Origin: an uncultured Bacilli bacterium
GTDB lineage: Bacteria > Bacillota_I > Bacilli_A > RF39 > UBA660
Length of the DNA: 10,273 bases
Reading direction: 5' to 3'
Assembly (NCBI GenBank): GCA_947624535.1
Contig: CANQKU010000032.1
Location: 1 to 10,273, forward strand
Shown here: one piece after another, positions 1-5,813 of the stretch
Numbering within the stretch: the first letter of the stretch is position 1
Layout: each line of letters opens with the position of its first letter
Notes under the pieces: model-generated
What the model saw: the letters and a program-made list of their open reading frames with translations, nothing else
What the model was told of the DNA's origin: nothing
Database searches by the model: none
Made by a program: the position numbers and the translations under genes

Positions 1-75
1 GGGCATTAGCTCAGCTGGGAGAGCGTCACGTTTGCACCGTGAAGGTCAGCGGTTCGATCCCGCTATGCTCCACCA
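1..75 (+). tRNA. tRNA-Ala (anticodon UGC), lacking its first base
   Basis: This is an alanine tRNA with encoded CCA at 73-75. The anticodon stem TCACG/CGTGA encloses the loop TTTGCAC, giving anticodon TGC. The D-stem GCTC/GAGC and the T-stem AGCGG/CCGCT are intact. The acceptor pairs as GGGCAT against ATGCTC only if one further base lies before position 1, so the 5' nucleotide (expected G) is outside the window. In that register base 3 pairs with base 70 as G:U, the hallmark recognised by alanyl-tRNA synthetase. Confidence 0.95.
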
Positions 76-86
76 TTATGGAATAT

Positions 87-115
87 AACGTTGATTATTT
101 CAACGTTTTTATTTT
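87..115 (+). terminator. Rho-independent terminator after tRNA-Ala
   Basis: An 8-bp perfect stem (AACGTTGA with TCAACGTT) closes a 5-nt TTATT loop and is followed by TTTATTTT. It would end the tRNA-Ala transcript. It stops only 4 nt before the next tRNA, leaving no room for an ordinary promoter between them. The stem has only three G:C pairs, so termination may be partial. Confidence 0.6.
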
Positions 116-119
116 AATT

Positions 120-193
120 GCCGATTTAGTTTAGTGGTAAAACAGATCCTTGGTAAGGATCAGAGGCAAGTTCAATTCTCGCAATCGGCACCA
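120..193 (+). tRNA. tRNA-Thr (anticodon GGU), divergent
   Basis: A tRNA with a perfect 7-bp acceptor stem (GCCGATT/AATCGGC), A at the discriminator position and encoded CCA. The anticodon stem GATCC/GGATC encloses TTGGTAA, giving GGT, which reads ACC/ACU threonine codons. G1:C72, C2:G71, G34, G35 and U36 match known threonine identity elements. Oddities: the D-arm (129-143) has a 7-nt loop and is the form I recall from Bacilli tRNA-Gly, the variable loop is only 4 nt (AGAG), and the T-stem has an A168-C180 mismatch. Its place right behind a terminator makes its expression uncertain. It may be a functional minor tRNA or a decaying copy. Confidence 0.8.
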
Positions 194-241
194 GATTGAT
201 ATGAAGCTCGAACTTTTCGAGTAGAAATATAGAAAACATGC

Positions 242-270
242 TTGATAAAGTCGTATTTTTATGTTATTAT
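242..270 (+). promoter_or_regulatory. Sigma-A-type promoter upstream of candidate small RNA
   Basis: TTGATA (242-247) and TATTAT (265-270) are separated by 17 nt; each matches five of six consensus bases. Transcription would begin near 277. No plus-strand protein gene follows before a strong terminator at 357-391, so this promoter appears to serve a short untranslated RNA. Confidence 0.6.
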
Positions 271-292
271 GAATATGTCAAGGGAACTTGAA

Positions 293-342
293 TAAAATAA
301 AAAAGGGAAATACTTAACTTTTGCACGTTGAGTACTTACCCT
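293..342 (-). terminator. Terminator for the minus-strand acetyltransferase gene
   Basis: Read on the minus strand, the AGGG/CCCT-closed hairpin at 304-342 is followed by TTTTTTATTTTATT. It would end transcription arriving from the gene at 431-1132. The same hairpin also forms part of the candidate RNA on the other strand, so the two uses overlap. Confidence 0.55.
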
Positions 343-356
343 AATTGAATTAGTTA

Positions 357-391
357 AGTACTTAATCTATTGCAGATTGAGTACTTTTTTT
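357..391 (+). terminator. Strong Rho-independent terminator (plus strand)
   Basis: A 12-bp stem (AGTACTTAATCT with AGATTGAGTACT, one G:U pair) with loop ATTGC is followed by six T residues. It ends plus-strand transcription coming from 242-270 or from the tRNA genes. Confidence 0.85.
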
Positions 392-430
392 ATTCTTCTA
401 ATCAAATTTATATATTATTTATTTTTTTAT

Positions 431-1132
431 CTATATAAATCCAATTTGATCCTTACTATCAATTTCACGACACATTTTTATATAATACTCGCAATTTTCC
501 ACATCTTCTATTCTCATCGTATAATGATAATAATCATGTAAAATAGATTTTAATTCTTCTTTATCTATATATTCTTTATTATATGTTGCGAATGGAGCTT
601 TGGTAATAATCCCAAAGTTCATGATATCAACTACTTCTTTAGTATCATCTAACGGAGGTTGAATATAATGAAAATTCAAAGTCTTAAAACCAAACTTTTC
701 CCAAAAATAATGATTTGATTGTTTTCCATTTATTTCTTTTTCTAACTCACAAGTAATATAACTAATTCTTTCAAAGCCGTTATCCCTCGCCTCTTCATTA
801 AGAAGCTTATTTACCATTTGAAAAGTCTGACTAGCTACGCTTTTCTTTTTTACTTTGTTATTCGTAGCAATATATTCAATAATTCCTGAATTAGTATCAA
901 TAAAATAATCATAAATAGCACCACCTAGTAAAAATTCATCATCCAAACTAATGATAATATGATATGAATTAAGTCCGTGTTTACCCTCTTCACTTTTTCT
1001 TAAATTATCTAGTAATTGATCATAAGTTTCTAATTCATTTTTATCAAAACTACTTTCTAATACTTCCTCATAAAATCTTTTAAAAATATCTAATGAATGA
1101 ACATCATCTAAAGAAACTTCTATATATTTCAT
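431..1132 (-). CDS. GNAT-like N-acetyltransferase (degenerate)
   Basis: A 233-aa soluble protein with the general build of a GCN5-related acetyltransferase. A beta strand plus the segment IIEYIA (84-89) leads into a helix at about 98-115, and HYFWEKFGFK (141-150) resembles the C-terminal motif B region. Family members transfer an acetyl group from acetyl-CoA to an amine; the substrate here cannot be told. The acetyl-CoA pyrophosphate loop normally reads R/Q-x-x-G-x-G/A, but here it is NNKVKKKSVA (91-100) with no glycine, so activity or cofactor use may differ. About 80 residues follow the GNAT fold, including an acidic and tyrosine-rich tail. The ATG at 1132 has a GGTGG sequence 12 nt upstream as a weak ribosome-binding site. 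It is divergent from the GNAT fusion at 1219, with which it shares the promoter region. Confidence 0.7.
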   Translation of the reverse strand: MKYIEVSLDDVHSLDIFKRFYEEVLESSFDKNELETYDQLLDNLRKSEEGKHGLNSYHIIISLDDEFLLGGAIYDYFIDTNSGIIEYIATNNKVKKKSVASQTFQMVNKLLNEEARDNGFERISYITCELEKEINGKQSNHYFWEKFGFKTLNFHYIQPPLDDTKEVVDIMNFGIITKAPFATYNKEYIDKEELKSILHDYYHYTMRIEDVENCEYYIKMCREIDSKDQIGFI

Positions 1133-1161
1133 AAACCATCAACACCACCATTTCTTATCTA

Positions 1162-1190
1162 ATTATACACTATTGTTAAACAAAAATAAA
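1162..1190 (-). promoter_or_regulatory. Promoter for the acetyltransferase at 431-1132
   Basis: On the minus strand there is a perfect TATAAT (1162-1167) and a weak -35, TTTATT (1185-1190), 17 nt apart. An 11-bp palindrome, TTGTT-A-AACAA (1173-1183), lies in the spacer and overlaps the -35 of the divergent promoter. Confidence 0.5.
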
Positions 1191-1201
1191 TATGCTATAC
1201 T
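1173..1201 (+). promoter_or_regulatory. Promoter for the GNAT-membrane fusion gene
   Basis: TTGTTA (1173-1178) and TATACT (1196-1201) are 17 nt apart. Transcription would start near 1208, right at the ribosome-binding site AGAGG (1207-1211), giving a leader of only about 12 nt. The -35 is part of the 11-bp palindrome at 1173-1183, so a protein bound there could affect both divergent genes. Confidence 0.6.
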
Positions 1202-1218
1202 AAGCTAGAGGTATATGT

Positions 1219-2961
1219 ATGGATTATGAAATAAAAACAAGTAAAAATTTAGACCCTAATTTTTTAAATGATATTTTAAAATTGGATGCTATGGTGTATC
1301 AAGATGACTTACAAGGATCTTATGATTCTTTAAAGGATAGATTAGATGCTAATGATGAAATGTATTTACTTTTATACAAAAAAGAAGAATTAATTGGATA
1401 TGTTTGTTTCTTTCCAATTACTAAAAAGTTATCAGATAGTATCTATAATGACTCTAAAATTCACGATGATGATATTACAAAAGATGACATTGAAAATTAT
1501 AGTAAAAATAAAAAAACTGACATTTATATACTATCTATTGTAATAAATCCAAATACAAGAGGAAAAGAAGCTACAACGCTTTTAATAAATTCTTTTGTTC
1601 AATTTATTGATAGTAAAATAAAAGAAGGTTACAAAATTGGAAAAGTGTTAGGCACTATTGTTTCTGATAAAGGTGAAAGATTTGCTAAAAATTTAGGTTT
1701 AAAAGTAGTTAAAAGAATTGAAGATAACTATCTTCTTATGGATTGTGATGGAGAAAAACTACAAAATAAATATTATAAAAAAACTTATCAAGATGATGTT
1801 TATATCATGATTCCATTTACTGGAAAAATATCTAAAATAAACGAAGAAGATAATGAGTTAGCCAATAACTATATTGAGGTTATGAATAAATACTCATATT
1901 ATGAATGTAATGATAGTATTGCTAGTGAGCTTAAAAGAAAATTTATTGGGAAAGAAACTCTTATGTGCTTAAGCGATGACTATGATGGAACTATTTCAGG
2001 AAAAGAAACAGCCTATTTATTCCTAACTTCACATGAAACAACAAATCTTCACATTTTAACTATTTTAATTCCTAATAATCATAGCATCACTTCAGAAATT
2101 CAAGATAATGCTATTAGTGAACATTTAACTATCGAAAAAGATAATAATATTATAAATATTAATGACTATATATTTGATAAATATAATTTAGTAAAATGTG
2201 GCGCCTGCAAAACAATTATGTGTATGTCAAAAAAACCAGATGATCAACTAGAACTTTATAACCTATTATCAGCAGAAGTTTATAAGGGAAAATATAATAC
2301 TAAGTATACTAGTGGTCATATAACTTCAAAAGAAATAATAACTAGTAGTGAAGATAATATTTCACAATATAAATTTTATGAAGCTTATGTTTCTTTAAAC
2401 TCTATACTATATATATTTAATGACTTTAATAATGACTTCTCTAGAAATATCGAATATGAAGCTTTAATTCTTTTCATTGTAGAACTCACTATTTTTCAAA
2501 ACTCGGCAATTTCTAGAACAAATAAAAAGATAGTAGATGGATTAAAGCATGAGGGAAATGTATCTTTAACTTTTATTGAACAGTTATATAAAGAATTTGG
2601 TAAAACCTCTGTATTTTGGAATACAAATAATTTTAAATATAATACTTCCCAAAATCTTGCTAATAAAATAAACGATAGTTTCAAAACAAAAGAAATGTTA
2701 GAAGCTTATCAAAGAAATCAAAGTTTTCTTGAACATATTGTTGACTTAAAAAATGTTCAAGAATCAAATAAAGAAAATATGTTACTTAATCTTATTGCTC
2801 TTATTTTAACAATACTTCAAGTAATTCCATTAATAGTGCAATTTCTTAAATGGGTTGTTGGTGGAAATACCTATATTGCTTATGGAACAACTGGTACAAT
2901 TACCCTATTTACAATTTTTATTATAGTTATTATTATTAAAAGAAAAAATAATTCTAGATAA
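1219..2961 (+). CDS. GNAT domain fused to a membrane-anchored helical module
   Basis: A 580-aa protein that I cannot assign to a named function. Residues 1-175 look like a GNAT fold: hydrophobic strand MYLLLYKKEELIGYVCFF (48-65), strand plus CoA-loop region LSIVINPNTRGKEA (105-118), and a motif-B-like AKNLGLKVVKR (156-166). The loop has RG but lacks the second conserved glycine. Residues 195-375 are a mixed region of unknown fold. Residues 380-515 are helix-rich, including LFIVELTIFQNSAISRTN (418-435) and an F-W-N-x(3)-F-x(4)-S-Q pattern at about 466-478, which recalls the helical part of RMD1/CorA-like proteins; this is inference. Two membrane segments follow (about 521-545 and 552-573) with a basic tail KRKNNSR, suggesting an inner-membrane anchor. 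No CorA-type GMN motif is seen. The ATG has AGAGG 7 nt upstream. Confidence 0.75.
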   Translation: MDYEIKTSKNLDPNFLNDILKLDAMVYQDDLQGSYDSLKDRLDANDEMYLLLYKKEELIGYVCFFPITKKLSDSIYNDSKIHDDDITKDDIENYSKNKKTDIYILSIVINPNTRGKEATTLLINSFVQFIDSKIKEGYKIGKVLGTIVSDKGERFAKNLGLKVVKRIEDNYLLMDCDGEKLQNKYYKKTYQDDVYIMIPFTGKISKINEEDNELANNYIEVMNKYSYYECNDSIASELKRKFIGKETLMCLSDDYDGTISGKETAYLFLTSHETTNLHILTILIPNNHSITSEIQDNAISEHLTIEKDNNIININDYIFDKYNLVKCGACKTIMCMSKKPDDQLELYNLLSAEVYKGKYNTKYTSGHITSKEIITSSEDNISQYKFYEAYVSLNSILYIFNDFNNDFSRNIEYEALILFIVELTIFQNSAISRTNKKIVDGLKHEGNVSLTFIEQLYKEFGKTSVFWNTNNFKYNTSQNLANKINDSFKTKEMLEAYQRNQSFLEHIVDLKNVQESNKENMLLNLIALILTILQVIPLIVQFLKWVVGGNTYIAYGTTGTITLFTIFIIVIIIKRKNNSR

Positions 2962-2976
2962 ATTCTAGAATTTTAT
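2950..2976 (+). terminator. Hairpin overlapping the stop codon of the GNAT fusion
   Basis: A 9-bp stem (AATTCTAGA with TCTAGAATT) holds the TAA stop at 2959-2961 in its 5-nt loop. The tail is TTATA, a poor U-tract, so it is a weak terminator at best. Its place at the exact end of the gene and just before the next promoter supports the call. Confidence 0.45.
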
Positions 2977-2980
2977 ACTG

Positions 2981-3008
2981 TTGACAAAGTGAAATTTTAA
3001 AATAGTCT
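2981..3008 (+). promoter_or_regulatory. Probable promoter for the TatD-family gene
   Basis: A perfect -35, TTGACA (2981-2986), is followed after 16 nt by TAGTCT (3003-3008), which matches the -10 consensus only at three positions. It sits directly behind the hairpin that closes the previous gene. Confidence 0.45.
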
Positions 3009-3035
3009 TATTTTATTTGATAGAAGGTGGTAATA

Positions 3036-3791
3036 TTGGCTATTGACTCTCATATGCATATTAATAGTATAGCTTTAACTGATCAAGAAAAATACATAAA
3101 TCTTATTAATAACAATAAAAATATAGAAAAAGTTATTAACGTAGGATTAGATTTAAAATCATCAAAAGAAGCTATATCTATTTCAAAATCAAATCCTAAA
3201 TTTTTCTCATCAATTGGTATTCATCCACTATATGTTGCATCTCAAGATTTAAAAGATATATATGATTTAGCTAATAATAAAAAAGTTGTGGCTATAGGAG
3301 AAATAGGATTAGACAGCACCAAAAATAATTTAGAAGACCAAAAAAAATATTTAATAAAACAAATTATGATAGCTAATGAACTTCACTTACCTGTAATTAT
3401 ACATTCTAATAATACTAATAAATTAGTAATTGATATTTTTGAAAAATATGTAAAACCTAAGTATGGGTGTGTATTTCACTGTTTTCAACCTGACTTAGAA
3501 GATTTAAAATATCTAATAAATAATAATTTTTATGTATCATTTGCTGGTAGAATAACTTATAAAACGGCTAAAAAATCCATTGAAGTTGCTAGTCTTGTTC
3601 CTAATAATTTATTTCTAGTTGAAACTGATAGCCCATATATATCCCCTGAGCCAGTTAAAGATCAAATTAATGAAACAGCAAATATTTCATATATAATTAA
3701 AAAGCTTGCTGAAATAAAACAAATTAGCTATGATGAAGTAGAAAAAATTACCAGTGATAATGCTAAACAATTATTTAAAAGATTAAAATAG
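3036..3791 (+). CDS. TatD-family metal-dependent hydrolase
   Basis: A 251-aa TIM-barrel hydrolase of the TatD family; members are metal-dependent DNases, cytosolic, proposed to act in DNA repair or turnover. Metal ligands are visible in order: HMH (residues 6 and 8) in DSHMH, GEIGLD with E89, IIH with H123, VFH with H148, and ETDSPYISP with D198. The usual C-terminal pattern (NA-x-LF) is present as NAKQLF. It is divergent: the GEIGLD motif is not followed by the usual Y-R, and the IIHSR arginine is replaced by N. The TTG start at 3036 is chosen because AGAAGGTGG (3022-3030) sits 5 nt before it; an upstream GTG at 3027 lies inside this ribosome-binding site. It is probably transcribed alone. 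YcfH-type proteins are the closest named relatives. Confidence 0.88.
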   Translation: MAIDSHMHINSIALTDQEKYINLINNNKNIEKVINVGLDLKSSKEAISISKSNPKFFSSIGIHPLYVASQDLKDIYDLANNKKVVAIGEIGLDSTKNNLEDQKKYLIKQIMIANELHLPVIIHSNNTNKLVIDIFEKYVKPKYGCVFHCFQPDLEDLKYLINNNFYVSFAGRITYKTAKKSIEVASLVPNNLFLVETDSPYISPEPVKDQINETANISYIIKKLAEIKQISYDEVEKITSDNAKQLFKRLK

Positions 3792-3857
3792 AAGTATCTA
3801 CCTAGGGAACTCTTATATATCAATTCATTTTATTTATAAATACACAAATTCACCATA

Positions 3858-3888
3858 TTTACATATAAATATAATTGTATGATATAAT
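3858..3888 (+). promoter_or_regulatory. Upstream promoter (P1) of the surface-protein gene
   Basis: An extended -10, TGATATAAT (3880-3888), with a possible -35 TTTACA (3858-3863) 19 nt away. The start would be near 3895, about 94 nt upstream of the chosen ATG. It may work through the extended -10 with little need for the -35. Confidence 0.45.
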
Positions 3889-3927
3889 ATAAGTAGGCAT
3901 AGGTATGTAAAATATATTTGTTTTATA

Positions 3928-3958
3928 TTGACAAATACTATGTCAAATAGTGTATAAT
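3928..3958 (+). promoter_or_regulatory. Proximal promoter (P2) with an embedded inverted repeat
   Basis: Perfect TTGACA (3928-3933) and perfect TATAAT (3953-3958), spaced by 19 nt. TTGACA is also the left arm of a perfect dyad, TTGACA-7 nt-TGTCAA (3928-3946), which looks like an operator that would block RNA polymerase. The long spacer suggests a promoter that needs help or distortion. Transcription would begin near 3965. Confidence 0.6.
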
Positions 3959-3988
3959 ACTATTATGAAAGGAGATAGATTAGATAAT

Positions 3989-5053
3989 ATGAAAAAATTA
4001 AACTTATTTATTTACGTAGTAGCAACCTTATGCTGTTTTGGTACTATTAATAATGTACATGCAGAAGGAACTACTCTTCCTGATAAGGATAGCCAAGGCA
4101 TAATAAAGTTAGAAGATGATATCAACTTAGAAAACACTTTTGTAATTAATGAAGATGAAAATATTACAATTGATTTAGCTGGTCATACTATTAATTACAA
4201 TAAGGGTGGTACTTATGCAATTAATAATTTAGGTACTGGAAAAATAATTGATAGTAGTACAGGTAAAACTGGAAAAATACTTTGTAGTCAAAATAGTGGA
4301 TCTTGTGTTAGAAATTATAAAAACTTAGAAATCGATGGGGTTTTTATACAAAGTGAGTGGCTAACAGTTAAAAATGAAGAAGCTAGTGAGTTAAATATTA
4401 AAAATTCTAAAATAGTTGCTAATTTAGGTACTAAGCCATCAGTTGCTATTCAAAATTGGGGAAGCACTACTATTGATAATAGTGAGGTAGTTGGTAATGG
4501 TGAGGGTACAATCGCTATTTCTGAATGGAGTTCAATTACTGATGGTGTCGTATATAACTCAGATATAACTATAAAAAATACTACTTTGAACGCTCCATTT
4601 GCAGTAGATTCGAGAAGCTATAATGATAGTGACTCTACTCAAAAGATAGTTTTTGAAAATGTTGAAGTTATAGATGGAGATATCAAAATAGAAAAAGGTG
4701 TTAACTTTATTGCTGATAATGCTTCAAATACACTAAATGCAATAAAAAATGCTACAGCTGGAGCTACTATTGTAGTATCAAATGATTTTGTAGCAAGTAA
4801 TTTAACAATACCAAGTGGTGTTAACATTGAACTTGGTGAAAATAATAATGATATCGAAAAAGTAATTGGTGAAGATGGTACTATCTCATTCATTAGAAAA
4901 AAATCTAACAAAGCTGATCCTACCCCAACTGATGAAGTAGCAGAAAATGAAAATCCAGATACGTCAGATATCAACCTATATCTAATACTTGTAATTATAA
5001 TTACAAGTGGCTTTGGAATTTGTTATACTATCAAACAAAGAAAATTTAATTAA
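3989..5053 (+). CDS. Secreted beta-helix-like surface protein with sorting signal
   Basis: A 354-aa exported protein. The signal peptide has KK, a hydrophobic core (4-20) and the cleavage site VHA (23-25). The mature part is rich in short repeated strands of N-x-x-I-x-N and V/I-x-N type (for example LNIKNSKIV, TTIDNSEVV, ITIKNTTL), typical of a right-handed beta-helix, but no catalytic residues are evident. The C-terminus has NPDTSD (322-327), a membrane segment (about 330-348) and the basic tail KQRK, i.e. a sortase-type signal of the NPxTxD kind; a Pro/Glu-rich spacer precedes it. An adhesin or structural role is inference. Start choice is uncertain: AAAGGAG (3968-3974) lies 14 nt before ATG 3989. 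GTG 3950 lies in the -10, and ATG 3965 would be leaderless from P2. Confidence 0.8.
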   Translation: MKKLNLFIYVVATLCCFGTINNVHAEGTTLPDKDSQGIIKLEDDINLENTFVINEDENITIDLAGHTINYNKGGTYAINNLGTGKIIDSSTGKTGKILCSQNSGSCVRNYKNLEIDGVFIQSEWLTVKNEEASELNIKNSKIVANLGTKPSVAIQNWGSTTIDNSEVVGNGEGTIAISEWSSITDGVVYNSDITIKNTTLNAPFAVDSRSYNDSDSTQKIVFENVEVIDGDIKIEKGVNFIADNASNTLNAIKNATAGATIVVSNDFVASNLTIPSGVNIELGENNNDIEKVIGEDGTISFIRKKSNKADPTPTDEVAENENPDTSDINLYLILVIIITSGFGICYTIKQRKFN

Positions 5054-5076
5054 AGATGCATTTAGTCATCTTTTTT
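5052..5076. terminator. Bidirectional terminator between convergent genes
   Basis: AAAGATG pairs with CATCTTT around an 8-nt loop, followed by a T-run to 5076 on the plus strand. On the minus strand the same stem is followed by TTTAATTAAATTTT. It separates the surface-protein gene from the convergent protease gene, whose stop codon (5075-5077) overlaps the tail. Confidence 0.75.
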
Positions 5077-5767
5077 ATTTGTTAAACTTTTTCTTAAGTA
5101 TTTCTTTCTCAGTATAATACTTATCCCCTATTTTAATTAAATGATATCTATTTCTCATAAAATAATCGATACTTAAGACACTTTTTCTTTTTTTAAAATT
5201 ATAATTATTAAGATAACGTTCTAATAAAAACTTATCTATAATATATTTCTTTTGTCTTACTTCTACTCCTATTTTATAAAATAAAAAACTAGTAATAACT
5301 AAAATATTAATTGATAAATCTTTAGTCATCATATAACAAAATAATATAAAAACTGTAAAATAAGAGATAATTAATGAATAATTTAGGCTTTTTTTAAAAG
5401 CTATCTGTGAAGATAAGATAAGATTTAGTAATTTACCTCCGTCTAAGGGATAAATTGGTAAGAGATTAAATAATAGTATTGTGTAATTATAAATAGTAAT
5501 TAATTGATAATAATGACTTAGAAAGTTAATATGAATAAGTAGATTAAAAAAAATTATTTGAAAAATTGGACCCATACATAAAATTAATAATTCTTTCCAG
5601 ATTGGCTCATTAAAAGATAAATTAAATTTAGAAATACCTCCAAATGGGTAAAGATATATCTTATCAGTTTCTACTTTAAAATAAATGGCACATAGAAAAT
5701 GTCCTAATTCATGAATTACAATTAAAGATGTAAGTAAAATAAATGGCATAAATGCTCCAATTATCAT
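5075..5767 (-). CDS. spoIVFB: SpoIVFB-like M50 intramembrane metalloprotease
   Basis: An integral-membrane zinc protease of the site-2-protease family. In Bacillus, SpoIVFB cleaves pro-sigma-K in the membrane around the forespore. Visible hallmarks (numbered from the ATG): HELGH (19-23) inside a membrane helix, PFGG (41-44), conserved GP (66-67), and NLLPIYPLDGG (101-111) carrying the third ligand D109. The C-terminus ends with a RYHLIKIGDKYYTEKEIL region (207-224) like the end of the family. The first ATG (5767) has no ribosome-binding site, and the open frame continues 22 codons upstream to a TAA, encoding IYISPLFLIFAFLA. This matches the IHPLF-type first helix of the family, so the true start is probably upstream at a non-ATG codon such as ATT 5819-5821 (248 aa). 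It follows the SpoIVFA-like gene directly. Confidence 0.85.
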   Translation of the reverse strand: MIIGAFMPFILLTSLIVIHELGHFLCAIYFKVETDKIYLYPFGGISKFNLSFNEPIWKELLILCMGPIFQIIFFNLLIHINFLSHYYQLITIYNYTILLFNLLPIYPLDGGKLLNLILSSQIAFKKSLNYSLIISYFTVFILFCYMMTKDLSINILVITSFLFYKIGVEVRQKKYIIDKFLLERYLNNYNFKKRKSVLSIDYFMRNRYHLIKIGDKYYTEKEILKKKFNK

Positions 5768-5813
5768 GGCTAGAAAAGCAAATATTAAAAAAAGAGGACT
5801 AATATAAAGATAA

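Larger units (their letters stand above)
277..391 (+). ncRNA. Candidate small structured RNA (about 115 nt)
   Basis: The stretch lies between a good promoter and a strong terminator and has no convincing reading frame (only an eight-codon one beginning at 271). Predicted elements in order: a 5-bp hairpin with a GGAA tetraloop (278-291), an A-rich linker, hairpin 1 (304-342: AGGG/CCCT outer stem plus TACTTAAC/GTTGAGTA inner stem), and the terminator hairpin (357-391). Hairpins 1 and 2 are related copies, with TTGCAC-GTTGAGTACTT at 321-337 and TTGCAG-ATTGAGTACTT at 370-386, about 49 nt apart. The 3' side of hairpin 1 can also pair with 354-366, so alternative folds are possible. I do not recognise it as 6S RNA, SRP RNA, a T-box or a known riboswitch. 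It could instead be only a run of terminators between convergent units. Confidence 0.4.

Noticed and set aside
120..193. tRNA-Thr 3' end as an attachment site of an integrated element
   Set aside because: No integrase gene and no visible second copy of the tRNA 3' end in the window.
207..221. CTCGAA-CTT-TTCGAG hairpin as a terminator
   Set aside because: It is only 6 bp and has no T-run on the plus strand.
271..297. Eight-codon frame near the start of the candidate small RNA, as a leader peptide
   Set aside because: Its first ATG precedes the expected transcript start, there is no ribosome-binding site, and no plus-strand gene follows that it could regulate.
311..386. Two similar repeats as a CRISPR or type III toxin-antitoxin RNA
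   Set aside because: There are only two imperfect copies, each part of its own hairpin; no cas genes, and the next gene is on the opposite strand.
2496..2684. 62-codon minus-strand open frame
   Set aside because: It lies antisense inside the GNAT fusion gene, with no ribosome-binding site and no recognisable domain.
4639..4974. 111-codon minus-strand open frame
   Set aside because: Antisense shadow of the surface-protein gene; its serine/phenylalanine-rich composition reflects the opposite strand.
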